The notes: a model not told the origin generated them from the letters alone. A stretch of DNA of 17,550 bases from CALLQB01 sp036479275 (GCA_965524675.1 CBERPN010000054.1:1-17550); one strand, 5' to 3'. Counted from the stretch's first letter, positions 7,197 to 14,795 are shown. Numbers and translations: made by a program.

Positions 7197-8116
7197 TGTC
7201 TCGTTCGATCGCCGTCGCTCCCGGCACTCTTGTCGAAATGCACGACGCCTTCGTCGCTGCTGTCGTTCGGGCCGGAGGAACCATCGCTCCGCTGTCCACG
7301 GCGACCGGTCTCATCTGGGCCGATCCGGGCGCCGCCGCGAGCTTTCCCAACGTGGTCGCACAGATGCCCAACCTCGAATGGGTGCAACTTCCTTACGCCG
7401 GGGTTGAAACCTTCGGCACCTATTTGGATCCCGCCTACACATTTACCTGTGGCAAGGGCAGCTACGCGCTGCCCGTGGCCGAACACGTGATCACCCTAGC
7501 GCTCGCGGGTCTTCGCAACATCTGGCGATTTTCCAACGCCACATCTTGGGGAGAACGAACCGGTCGCAATCTACTCGGCGCAAACATCACGATCCTCGGT
7601 GCTGGCGGTATCGCTAGCGAAGTTGTGCGCCTACTCGAGCCCTGGAGATGCCGGGTGACAGTGGTGCGGCGAAGCGCTACGCAGTTTCCGGGCGCTGCAC
7701 AGACCATGGCCGTTTCTAACCTGCACGACGCTGTCGCAACGGCCGACGTTGTCGTCGTCGCTTGGGCTCTTACCGAACAAACCCGCGGCCTCGTCGATGC
7801 CAACGCACTCGCTGCGATGCGCGACGACGCATGGTTGATCAACGTCGGCCGCGGCTGCCATGTGGTCACAGCCGACCTAGTCGCCGCGCTCGAGTCCGGA
7901 ACAATCGCTGGTGCTGCACTCGATGTCACCGACCCCGAACCGCTCCCGGCCGGCCATCCTCTCTGGGCCATCCCCAACTGCATCATTACTCCCCACGTAG
8001 CCAACACGGCCGAGATGGGCCTACCCCTCATCGCCCAACGGGTCGAAGAAAACACTCGCCGCTACCTCAACAACCAACCATTTGTAGGCCTGGTCGATAT
8101 CGACGCCGGGTACTAA
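7196..8116 (+). CDS. D-isomer-specific 2-hydroxyacid dehydrogenase, NAD-dependent
   Basis: The 306-residue cytosolic oxidoreductase should interconvert a 2-oxoacid and a D-2-hydroxyacid. The nucleotide-binding loop is ILGAGGIASEVVRLL. The catalytic triad of the family is complete: Arg219 in INVGRGC, Glu248 in DPEPLPAGHPLW and His267 in TPHVAN. The lid region LPYAGVETF also fits. The ATG overlaps the permease stop by one base, so translation is likely coupled; this suggests that the dehydrogenase acts on something the permease moves or on its 2-oxoacid. The N-terminal catalytic half is shorter than in phosphoglycerate dehydrogenase and there is no ACT domain, so SerA is unlikely. Substrate cannot be named. 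Confidence 0.93.
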   Translation: MSRSIAVAPGTLVEMHDAFVAAVVRAGGTIAPLSTATGLIWADPGAAASFPNVVAQMPNLEWVQLPYAGVETFGTYLDPAYTFTCGKGSYALPVAEHVITLALAGLRNIWRFSNATSWGERTGRNLLGANITILGAGGIASEVVRLLEPWRCRVTVVRRSATQFPGAAQTMAVSNLHDAVATADVVVVAWALTEQTRGLVDANALAAMRDDAWLINVGRGCHVVTADLVAALESGTIAGAALDVTDPEPLPAGHPLWAIPNCIITPHVANTAEMGLPLIAQRVEENTRRYLNNQPFVGLVDIDAGY

Positions 8117-8165
8117 TGGTGCGTTTCTGAAATAGGTGACCAACCGCCAGAACAGGGTTGAGTGG

Positions 8166-9956
8166 TCAGATCGTTGCGCAGAGCGGCAGCCCGAACGGCT
8201 CTACACAAATCTCGAAGTATTCGGCGATGGTCAGCGACGCTGCAGCCAAGGCGACGCAGTTGTTGCCATCACCGTCGCAGTGTTGCGCAGAGGCATCGGC
8301 AATAAGCCCTTGAGTACCGAGCGAGAAAGACAATTCGACGTGCACGTTGCCTCCAAAATCGATCGCCTTCGCAGCCTCCCGAGCGATGTCGAGCAACACC
8401 GTCGCGGCGTCGCGAGCGACGAACAAGGCAACGATTCGCAGATCGAGGTCGGTTGGAAGAGCATCGATCACGATGCGGATACCTTCAAGCACCTCAATAG
8501 CAAAGTCGAGCACACCGATCGCCACCACTAGCGCCGCCTCTTGGGCGACGTTCGCCGTACCCAGAGCCGCGATCTCTGCCAATATCGCTAGACCTCGCGG
8601 CCATTCGTACCATTCCAGGTTGACGTACTCGGTCTCAAGACCACGGATTAGCCGATTGTTGTAGTCGATGTTGCCGCGGATCTTGTTCACCTCAGCCTTG
8701 GCCGCCCCAAGCGCAGCCTTCGCATCACGAAACCCCCTGTCGGCAGTCCGACGCTCCTTGCGGACCTGATTACGCATCAACGCGATAGTGGTATCGAGTC
8801 GATCGATTTCTCGTTGTGCGTCGTCGATGCCGCTGATCGCTGCGTCGGACAGAGCGCTCAAACCCAGTGTTGCCTCGAGCGTTCCCGAGAGTTGAGCTCC
8901 CGTTTCGTTAATGAAGCCGCTTAGTTCCACTCGAGAGATCGGTGTTACCAATTCGCCCGATACCACAAACCCGTGGCGATCGATGCTGAGCATCGCCTGA
9001 CCCCCAATGTCGACACCCCCTATTGCAAAGGATCCGCTGATCTCCAACGAGGAATCAGCGAAATCGGCGAAACTCAAGAAGGCGTCGATCCGAGCACTGC
9101 CTTGAAACTCGATATCGGGATGGATTCCCCGGCTCACCGACCCTTGAAGCCGGATTCCCTCGCTGCCAATCCGCAGAGTCGCGGTGGCGACACTCATGTC
9201 GGATAGATCTATCCCCGCCAACTCGGCTAACGCTCCAACTCCAAACGATGACAGACCGCTGACCACGAAGTTGCTGCGAGGGTCGACTGTCCAAACACCG
9301 CTGCTGTCGGGTGCGGTTGCGAAGAATTGACTCAGCGAGCGTTCCTGGCCGTTGGCAGGAAAGGATATTTCCGTATCGCCAAACCCGATGACGATGGGCT
9401 CGTCAGCGGTTGCCGCCGAGCTCCAGAACTCCACTCGCTCGCGACCAGGGCGGGCGTCTGCGGTGAAACCGACTGCACCATAGCCAAGGGCAACCGATCC
9501 GACCCCGGGGACACTGGTCTGAATCGCACCTTCGCCTCCGAACTGTACGTGGTCGTCGTAGACACCGATGACCGTTGTGCCGTCGATTTCGAGCCCGGCA
9601 TATACGGGGACAACCGCATCGACAATCACGTGTCCGTTGAAGCCCGCAGCTTGTTCGGGAAGGTTTACGGTTGCGTACTCAAACGAGATGTTGCCGCCGA
9701 GCGAGAAGCCGATCCCACAGGGTTGTCCCGATGGCGTTGCCGTAACAAGCGACGAGTCAGCGACGCTCTGGCTGGTCTTCTTACTTCTCTTTGGCTTTCC
9801 TTTTGGCCCGAAATCGGGGCAAGCGCCACCGATATATAGATAGTCGTCCGAGTCGATCACGATTACCCCGTCGACACCTTTCGCCACGACGATTCGACTT
9901 GGGATCCCCGTCGCCTCACCACCCGCGAGTTGACCCAGGCCGGTATCGAGAGCCAA
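8166..9956 (-). CDS. Large beta-rich coiled-coil protein of unknown function, probably missing its 5' end
   Basis: I do not recognise this protein. From the TTG at 9956 it has 596 residues. The first 370 are alternating beta-strand segments rich in Gly, Ser and Val (for example LEISGSFAIGG, MLSIDRHGFVVSGEL), suggesting an extracellular or surface fold. Residues about 370-452 form a charged coiled coil (AQREIDRLDTTIALMRNQV and onward), then a helical stretch, and the last 50 residues contain four Cys, possibly disulfides. A KGKPKRSKK tract lies near residue 55. No signal peptide is visible. The frame is open upstream to 10061 with plausible protein (CRNYPKTLLCTIEGAASSEH) but no ATG, GTG or TTG, then meets TAA within a hairpin repeat. 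The TTG has no ribosome site, so the gene may be truncated or a remnant. Confidence 0.65.
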   Translation of the reverse strand: MALDTGLGQLAGGEATGIPSRIVVAKGVDGVIVIDSDDYLYIGGACPDFGPKGKPKRSKKTSQSVADSSLVTATPSGQPCGIGFSLGGNISFEYATVNLPEQAAGFNGHVIVDAVVPVYAGLEIDGTTVIGVYDDHVQFGGEGAIQTSVPGVGSVALGYGAVGFTADARPGRERVEFWSSAATADEPIVIGFGDTEISFPANGQERSLSQFFATAPDSSGVWTVDPRSNFVVSGLSSFGVGALAELAGIDLSDMSVATATLRIGSEGIRLQGSVSRGIHPDIEFQGSARIDAFLSFADFADSSLEISGSFAIGGVDIGGQAMLSIDRHGFVVSGELVTPISRVELSGFINETGAQLSGTLEATLGLSALSDAAISGIDDAQREIDRLDTTIALMRNQVRKERRTADRGFRDAKAALGAAKAEVNKIRGNIDYNNRLIRGLETEYVNLEWYEWPRGLAILAEIAALGTANVAQEAALVVAIGVLDFAIEVLEGIRIVIDALPTDLDLRIVALFVARDAATVLLDIAREAAKAIDFGGNVHVELSFSLGTQGLIADASAQHCDGDGNNCVALAAASLTIAEYFEICVEPFGLPLCATI

Positions 9957-10056
9957 ACCATTGTTGAACTCTAGGTGTTCGCTTGAAGCTGCGCCTTCGA
10001 TGGTGCAAAGGAGTGTCTTGGGGTAGTTCCTGCACCCCCGAGCGCTAATGGTTACT

Positions 10057-10149
10057 GGGCCTTAGGACCCGCCGAGTAGGCGAGCGAAGCGAACCCACTC
10101 GCCATGCTCCGTGGGCCTAACGGCCCGTCGCCGTAGGCGACATGAGTGG
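10057..10149. repeat. Hairpin-rich repeat tract with two diverged direct units
   Basis: Two similar units beginning GGGCCT start 56 bases apart (10057-10084 and 10113-10141) and both contain a CCCGnCG...TAGGCGA core. Several stems are visible: GTCGCC-GTA-GGCGAC (10127-10141), GGGCC-TAAC-GGCCC (10113-10126), GGCGAG...CTCGCC (10079-10103), and an outer CCACTC...GAGTGG pair (10095-10149). It lies between the histidine kinase stop and the beta-rich gene, both on the minus strand. It could terminate kinase transcription or be a REP-like element. It supplies the stop codon that closes the downstream gene's frame. Confidence 0.7.
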
Positions 10150-10181
10150 TAAACAACAGCTTCCGGGCAGATCACTCTCAC

Positions 10182-11483
10182 CTACTGGCTAGGCCCCTTT
10201 GGCTCCGGAACAGTGGCGGTGATGCTGGTTCCCCCGCCCTGCTGCGACGAGACCGCCAACCTGCCGTCGAGTGATGCGATCCGGTCGGCCATGTTGAGCA
10301 GACCCTTGCCTCTCACTCCAGCTCCCTGTTCAAATCCCGGACCATCATCGATGATTCTTAGAACCAGAGTCGACGATTGTTCTTCAGCCAATGAAACGAC
10401 CACTGAAGAGTCCGGACAATACTTATGAATATTCGACAGTGCTTCCAGAACGGTGAAGTACAACGCTGCTTCCACACCTGGGTCGTAGCGTCCAGCACTG
10501 GCGACGTTTAGCTCGATCGACACTGGCGAGCGCCTAACAACAGCGGTGATCGCCTCACCAAGACCGCGGTTGGCCAACAGCGGCGGATAGATGCCATGAG
10601 CCAGATCTCTTAATTCGTCGGTCGCTTCTTCCAACTCGGTGACCAACCCGGCCAGCACAGCCTGTTCCGCCGAAGTTGTCGACTGCGAAGCCAACATTCG
10701 CAGTCGCATACCTAAGGCTGCAAGTCGCTGCTGCGCCCCATCGTGTAGGTCGCGTTCGATCCGGCTTCGCTCGAAATCACCGGCTTCAACAACGCGCCGT
10801 CGCGACTCGACAAGGCGTTCTCTCTCTGCAGCCAGTTCGCCTTGCGCCGCGTGTAACTCATCGTTCAGGTCGATGCTCTGGTCGAGAGCATCGCGTTGGA
10901 GTTCGTTGTTATGCCAGATCAGCAATCCAATCGGTGTCATCTGAGCAAATATCGCGCTGGTGATTAAGACCAATTCAAACGTGTCGTCGATGTCCTCGAT
11001 CGCGCTGTCGTCATCGCGCGAAATACCCAAGACCGCGATCGAGGTGGCCACGGTCGCCGCCCCCAAGATGTACCTCAGCATGGCTCGGGCGCGCAGGTGC
11101 GGTGTTGCGAGAACCAGCGGCATCGTCGTGGTAAGGATCATCACCGGCCAAAGGAACGAAAATATGAACGTGACAACGACAGCGACCAACCAGTTGCCAA
11201 GCGTTATCAATGCCAGAGATCGCGTTATCTCTCCGGCACCTAACTGTTGTCGGGCGACTGTAAGGAGCAACACCAGCGCCGACAGAGCAGGCAACACGAA
11301 ATAGACCAACGGCTCACGAATAAAGATGGCATTGCCAATCGCTGCAAGAACGCCACCCACTAACGCGCCAGCGCGATCGAACCGAACGAACCTGTCGATC
11401 TGCTCAATGGTGCGCCGGTCGCGGGTCTCGCGCGGCTCTGAAGTTGTCAGCAATCCCACCATCAGCCCCATATTAGGGGTCAT
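10182..11483 (-). CDS. NarL/LiaS-type sensor histidine kinase, membrane bound
   Basis: This is a 433-residue sensor kinase of the HisKA_3 class. The N-terminal 180 or so residues carry about six hydrophobic membrane segments with almost no extracellular domain, suggesting that it senses within or at the membrane. A charged coiled coil (NELQRDALDQSIDLNDEL and onward) leads to the H-box ERDLHDGAQQRL, with phospho-acceptor His247. The ATP-binding domain has an N-box EALSNIHKYCPD near 350, the G1 motif IIDDGPGF near 379 and G2 GKGLLNMADRIASLDG near 394. The start is taken as ATG 11483; ATGs at 11471 and 11462 are possible and none has a good ribosome site, so leaderless translation is possible. 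It diverges from its probable partner regulator 65 bases away. Signal unknown. Confidence 0.93.
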   Translation of the reverse strand: MTPNMGLMVGLLTTSEPRETRDRRTIEQIDRFVRFDRAGALVGGVLAAIGNAIFIREPLVYFVLPALSALVLLLTVARQQLGAGEITRSLALITLGNWLVAVVVTFIFSFLWPVMILTTTMPLVLATPHLRARAMLRYILGAATVATSIAVLGISRDDDSAIEDIDDTFELVLITSAIFAQMTPIGLLIWHNNELQRDALDQSIDLNDELHAAQGELAAERERLVESRRRVVEAGDFERSRIERDLHDGAQQRLAALGMRLRMLASQSTTSAEQAVLAGLVTELEEATDELRDLAHGIYPPLLANRGLGEAITAVVRRSPVSIELNVASAGRYDPGVEAALYFTVLEALSNIHKYCPDSSVVVSLAEEQSSTLVLRIIDDGPGFEQGAGVRGKGLLNMADRIASLDGRLAVSSQQGGGTSITATVPEPKGPSQ

Positions 11484-11533
11484 AGTGTGAACGGGCGCCA
11501 CGCATCGAGCGAGGTGTGGGGCACGACCGACCT

Positions 11534-11540
11534 GGGGAAG
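11534..11540 (+). promoter_or_regulatory. Ribosome binding site that sets the response-regulator start
   Basis: GGGGAAG ends 8 bases before the GTG at 11549. This supports that start over the earlier in-frame GTG at 11516, which would add 11 residues of no family similarity. Confidence 0.6.
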
Positions 11541-11548
11541 CCGCAATA

Positions 11549-12211
11549 GTGGGGAAAATTCAGATAGTTCTCGCCGACGACAGCCTGCTGATTCGCGAGG
11601 GCGTTGCCGCGATCCTCGCTGCGATCGATGGTGTAGAGCTTCTGGCCGAGTGCGGCGATCTCGAATCGCTCGAGGCTGCGGTGATCGAGTTCAGCCCCGA
11701 TGTGGTCATCACCGATATCCGAATGCCACCAACCCATACCGACGAAGGCATTGCGGCTGCGATTCGGTTTCGCGATAGCTATCCCTCGATGGGGGTAATC
11801 GTGCTCTCTCAATACTCCGAGCCCGAGTACGTCATGGCGTTGTTCGAGCATGGCTCAAGCGGGCTCGGTTACCTCTTGAAGAACCGCATCGGCGACGTGG
11901 TTGAGTTTCAGCGGGCGATCAAGGCCGTACTCGCTGGTGACTCGGCGGTCGACTCCGCCATCATCGACGTCTTGGTCAAGGCTCAGAGCCAAAGCTCATC
12001 AGCCGTCGACCGCCTGACCCCTCGCGAATCTGAGGTACTCGCGTTAATCGCCGAAGGTATGAACAACGACGCAATCGCTGCTGAACTGGTGCTCAGCAGC
12101 AAAGCCGTCGCAAAGCACATCAACTCGATCTTCTCCAAACTTGGAGTAAGTGAAGAAGCCGATATCCATCGACGGGTTAAGGCCGTGCTCCTATGGCTAA
12201 CGGCTGACTAA
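11549..12211 (+). CDS. NarL/FixJ-family response regulator
   Basis: The 220-residue DNA-binding regulator has a receiver domain (about 3-125) with acidic pair Asp10-Asp11 in LADDSLLIREG, phospho-acceptor Asp56 in VVITDIRMPP and Lys111 in GYLLKNR. The C-terminal LuxR-type helix-turn-helix (about 155-215) includes LTPRESEVLALIAEGMNNDAIA and SSKAVAKHINSIFSKLGV. All receiver catalytic residues are present, so it should be phosphorylated by a kinase, most likely the divergent HisKA_3 kinase at 10182-11483. Targets are unknown; the shared 65-base promoter region makes autoregulation possible. The insert between Met (IRMPP) and the alpha-3 helix (THTDEGIAAA) is usual for this group. Confidence 0.95.
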   Translation: MGKIQIVLADDSLLIREGVAAILAAIDGVELLAECGDLESLEAAVIEFSPDVVITDIRMPPTHTDEGIAAAIRFRDSYPSMGVIVLSQYSEPEYVMALFEHGSSGLGYLLKNRIGDVVEFQRAIKAVLAGDSAVDSAIIDVLVKAQSQSSSAVDRLTPRESEVLALIAEGMNNDAIAAELVLSSKAVAKHINSIFSKLGVSEEADIHRRVKAVLLWLTAD

Positions 12212-12255
12212 CCAACTTTGAGACGGTTCCTAAGTTTCTTTTCGGCCAAGGTCCT

Positions 12256-12276
12256 TATCTACAACGATTGTTGATA
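12256..12276. promoter_or_regulatory. 21-bp inverted repeat upstream of perR, candidate Fur/PerR-family operator
   Basis: The site is TATC-T-ACAA-cga-TTGT-T-GATA: ten-base arms around a single centre base, with eight of ten arm positions paired. Size, AT content and 12-base distance from the ATG fit a Fur-superfamily operator used for autoregulation. A possible -10 element GATAGT (12273-12278) overlaps its right end, as expected for a repressor site. Sequence identity to a specific published PerR box was not checked. Confidence 0.6.
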
Positions 12277-12288
12277 GTGTCATCATCG

Positions 12289-12738
12289 ATGAAGTCGGTT
12301 GGCGAGCTTTGCGAAGTGTTTCGGGCTGAAGGGCTACGAATCACGCCCCAACGCCAGCACATCTTCAGCGCGCTCGATCAGTTGCACGGTACCCACCCGA
12401 CGGCCGATTCTTTGTACGCAGCGGTGGTCGACGAGCTGCCCACGATCTCACTCAAAACTGTATATCAGACCCTCAACGACCTAGTCAGGGTTGGCGAACT
12501 GACCCAACTAGACCTCGCCACTGGTTCATTTCGTTTCGACACCACGCTCGACCCGCACCATCACTTGGTCTGCGACGACTGTGGTGCGGTATTCGACGTG
12601 CACGCCGACTTTGACGCGGTACGGCCACCTGTTGGCAGTGCCGACCAGTTCGCCGTCGCCTCAACCGAAATCACGTTTCGCGGCCGCTGCAACGACTGCG
12701 AAACGCGACCACAAGATCCACATAATAACCCCAAATAG
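12289..12738 (+). CDS. perR: Fur-family regulator with a complete PerR-type metal site
   Basis: The 149-residue repressor has the winged helix N-terminal domain (GLRITPQRQHIF at 15-26, then TISLKTVYQTLNDL, the recognition region) and a C-terminal dimer domain. Structural zinc ligands are Cys95/Cys98 (CDDC) and Cys134/Cys137 (CNDC). The regulatory-metal residues match B. subtilis PerR at a constant offset of one: His36 (H37), Asp84 (D85), His90 and His92 (H91, H93) and Asp103 (D104). The last is Glu in iron-sensing Fur, so an Asp favours peroxide sensing by iron-catalysed His oxidation. ATG 12289 is chosen over TTGs at 12268 and 12271, which lie in the palindromic operator. Rubrerythrin follows after 10 bases, so the pair is an operon derepressed by peroxide by inference. 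Confidence 0.9.
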   Translation: MKSVGELCEVFRAEGLRITPQRQHIFSALDQLHGTHPTADSLYAAVVDELPTISLKTVYQTLNDLVRVGELTQLDLATGSFRFDTTLDPHHHLVCDDCGAVFDVHADFDAVRPPVGSADQFAVASTEITFRGRCNDCETRPQDPHNNPK

Positions 12739-12748
12739 GAGCAATCCC

Positions 12749-13168
12749 ATGGCCGATCTAGACGGCAGCAAGACCCACGACAACCTAAAGGATGCGTTCG
12801 CTGGCGAAAGCCAAGCCAACCGCCGCTACCTCTGGTTCGCCCAGAAAGCCGACATCGAGGGCTATCCCGACGTCGCCATGCTTTTCCGTTCGGTCGCCGA
12901 AGGCGAAACCGGCCATGCGCACGGCCACCTCGAGTACCTCGCCGAGGTCGGCGACCCGGCCACCGGCGAGCCCATTGGCGACACCGAGGACAACCTTCGG
13001 TCAGCGGTCGCAGGTGAAACCTATGAGTACACCGAGATGTACCCGGGGTTCGCCAAGACCGCCCGCGAAGAGGGCTTCGAGGAAATCGCCGAATGGCTAG
13101 AGACCTTGGCTCGCGCCGAGAAGAGCCATGCAGGGCGTTTTGGCGAGGGCCTCGCCAACGTTTCCTAA
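12749..13168 (+). CDS. rbr: Rubrerythrin lacking the rubredoxin domain
   Basis: This 139-residue ferritin-like diiron protein is expected to reduce hydrogen peroxide to water in the cytosol. The four-helix bundle shows both ligand sets: Glu20, Glu53 with His56 (EGETGH), and Glu90, Glu93 with Glu124 and His127 (RAEKSH). The extra Glu of rubrerythrins relative to ferritins is consistent with E93 in ETYEYTEMY. The chain ends after the bundle: the approximately 40-residue rubredoxin domain with two CxxC motifs is missing, so electrons must come from another protein. AGGAG overlaps the perR stop and lies 7 bases before the ATG. A 14-bp hairpin follows the gene. Reading is firm for the fold; peroxidase function is the family's known role. 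Confidence 0.96.
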   Translation: MADLDGSKTHDNLKDAFAGESQANRRYLWFAQKADIEGYPDVAMLFRSVAEGETGHAHGHLEYLAEVGDPATGEPIGDTEDNLRSAVAGETYEYTEMYPGFAKTAREEGFEEIAEWLETLARAEKSHAGRFGEGLANVS

Positions 13169-13215
13169 ATAGACATCGCTAGCGCGCCACGTCGCGCGAT
13201 GGTGATTGCTTAGCC

Positions 13216-13247
13216 AGAGCACCCGAACCATGCGGTTCGGGTGCTCT
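13216..13247 (+). terminator. Strong hairpin after rubrerythrin
   Basis: AGAGCACCCGAACC and GGTTCGGGTGCTCT form a perfect 14-bp stem around ATGC, 48 bases past the rubrerythrin stop. No T-tract follows (AAAAG instead), so it would be an L-shaped, non-canonical terminator or an mRNA-stabilising stem. It would separate perR-rbr from the downstream Fe-S gene, allowing differential expression. Confidence 0.6.
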
Positions 13248-13386
13248 AAAAGTGCGTGTTGCTGGCGTCACGTAGGCCGTCGTTCGCTTCGCTCTCTTAC
13301 CAAGTTCTGGAGCCGGGGCGCCACAACTTGCAACACTCAGCGCGAGCCCAGCGCCCTAGTGCGCTCGGACCCTATAGTTCGCCCTT

Positions 13387-13392
13387 AAGGAG
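13387..13392 (+). promoter_or_regulatory. Ribosome binding site for a TTG start
   Basis: AAGGAG ends five bases before TTG 13398. It decides the start of the Fe-S gene, which has no ATG before the first cysteine cluster. A possible -10 element TATAGT (13373-13378) lies just upstream, without a convincing -35. Confidence 0.65.
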
Positions 13393-13397
13393 TTGTC

Positions 13398-14774
13398 TTG
13401 ACCACGACCTATGACCCCTACCACCCTAAATATTACGACGAGACAGATCTTCGTACCGAGCTCGACAGGGTCTACGACCTGTGTCACGGCTGTCGGCTTT
13501 GCTTCAAGTTCTGCCCATCGTTTCCGACCCTGTTCGATTTCGTCGATCAGCACGACGACCAAGACGTGTCGAAGCTGACCACAGCGCAACAAGATCAGGT
13601 TGTCGACGAATGTTTCAACTGCAAGCTCTGCTACGTCAACTGCCCATACACCCCCGATCAGCACGAGTGGAACCTCGACTTCCCACGCTTGATGCTGCGG
13701 GCAAAACAGATCGCCCACCGCGACGATGATCGTAAGAAGAAGCCAATGCATCTGGCGACCGATTACGCACTCGCCAAGACCGATCTAATCGGATCGCTCA
13801 ACGCCAACGCGGTCGTCTCACCAATCGCCGAAATGGCGCTCGCAACACCCGGCTCAAGGCCCCGCCAACTAGTCGAGCGAGCCTTAGGAATCTCGGCCGA
13901 GCGCATTCTCATGCCCTACGCCAAGCAACGCTTCTCGACATGGTTCAAGAAACGCAGCTCAAGCTTGGGCAAACCAAAGCAAGCTGACGCGATCCTGTTT
14001 CCAACCTGTCTGGTCGAATACCAGGATGTGACGGTGGGTCACGACTTGGTGAAGGTTTGCGAACGAAACGGCATCCACTGTTCCCTCCCCGAGGGCGAGA
14101 ACTGCTGTGGTGCACCTTGGCTGCACGAGGGCGATGTTAAGAACTTCGAAAAGCTAGCCCGCAAGAATATCGCGGTGCTGGCCGAAGCGATCCGCGAGGG
14201 CGACCGCAAGGGTCAATCGCCTACCGTTATCGTTCCCCAGCCCACCTGCGGTTACATACTTAAGCGCGACTACGTCGACTACGTGGGTGGTCCCGACGCT
14301 CAGTTGGTCGCCGACCGCACTCAAGACGCTGCAGAGTTCTTGATGGCAGTGCACAAGGCCGACGACACCGAACTCGACACCGAGTTCACAGGCCATATTC
14401 CAGCGTCGGTTACCTACCACGCACCGTGTCACCTTCGCGCCCAGAACATTGGCTTGAAGAGCCGTGACCTTATCAAACTCACGGGAGCAAAGGTAAAGGT
14501 TGTGGCCGAGTGCTCTGGCATCGACGGCATGTGGGGCCTGCGAGCCGAGTACTACGACATGGCGCGCAAGGTGGCCAAGAAGATGGGCCAGATGATTATC
14601 AAGAACGACTCCGACGTCGTAGCGGGTGACTGCTCGTTAGCAAACGGTGGTATCACCCTCGAAACCGGTTCGGTTCCCCAGCACCCGATCTCGCTGGTGG
14701 CTCGGGCCTACGGAATCGCTGCCGAGCCTGACATACCCAACTACGACCCAACTTTCGCAAACCCGCAAACTTAA
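13398..14774 (+). CDS. Heterodisulfide reductase-related (HdrD/GlpC-like) Fe-S protein with two CCG-type domains
   Basis: The 458-residue protein has two ferredoxin-like 4Fe-4S motifs, Cys29-32-35-39 (CHGCRLCFKFCP) and Cys72-75-78-82 (CFNCKLCYVNCP), and then two cysteine-rich CCG-type domains. Domain 1 has Cys204, Cys236-Cys237-Gly and Cys284. Domain 2 has Cys344, Cys372-Ser-Gly in ECSGIDGMWG and Cys412. The CSG form of the second motif also occurs in GlpC-like proteins. There is no membrane segment, so it is cytosolic. Such proteins pass electrons between clusters and thiol/quinone/protein partners. Position after a rubredoxin-less rubrerythrin and before DUF3501 suggests an electron donor to the rubrerythrin; this is inference. 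GlpC itself is less likely because glpA/glpB are absent. TTG start with AAGGAG. Confidence 0.9.
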   Translation: MTTTYDPYHPKYYDETDLRTELDRVYDLCHGCRLCFKFCPSFPTLFDFVDQHDDQDVSKLTTAQQDQVVDECFNCKLCYVNCPYTPDQHEWNLDFPRLMLRAKQIAHRDDDRKKKPMHLATDYALAKTDLIGSLNANAVVSPIAEMALATPGSRPRQLVERALGISAERILMPYAKQRFSTWFKKRSSSLGKPKQADAILFPTCLVEYQDVTVGHDLVKVCERNGIHCSLPEGENCCGAPWLHEGDVKNFEKLARKNIAVLAEAIREGDRKGQSPTVIVPQPTCGYILKRDYVDYVGGPDAQLVADRTQDAAEFLMAVHKADDTELDTEFTGHIPASVTYHAPCHLRAQNIGLKSRDLIKLTGAKVKVVAECSGIDGMWGLRAEYYDMARKVAKKMGQMIIKNDSDVVAGDCSLANGGITLETGSVPQHPISLVARAYGIAAEPDIPNYDPTFANPQT

Positions 14775-14795
14775 GAAGCTACAGAGGCGTATCCA

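Noticed and set aside
9327..9839. 170-codon open frame on the plus strand
   Set aside because: It is antisense to the beta-rich protein. The minus-strand frame is far longer and shows coherent strand and coiled-coil patterns.
12213..12240. AACTT...AAGTT inverted repeat with a T-rich tail after the response regulator
   Set aside because: The five-base, A/T-rich arms are too weak to call a terminator. The nearby TTTGAGACG resembles the deoA/pmmB repeat but lacks the GTGTCnGACAC core.
13256..13336. GTGTTGC / GCAACAC inverted pair 81 bases apart
   Set aside because: Seven-base arms at this distance are likely by chance; no mobile-element gene lies between them.
13206..13388. 60-codon plus-strand frame between rubrerythrin and the Fe-S gene
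   Set aside because: It runs through the 14-bp hairpin, has no ribosome site and an implausible composition.
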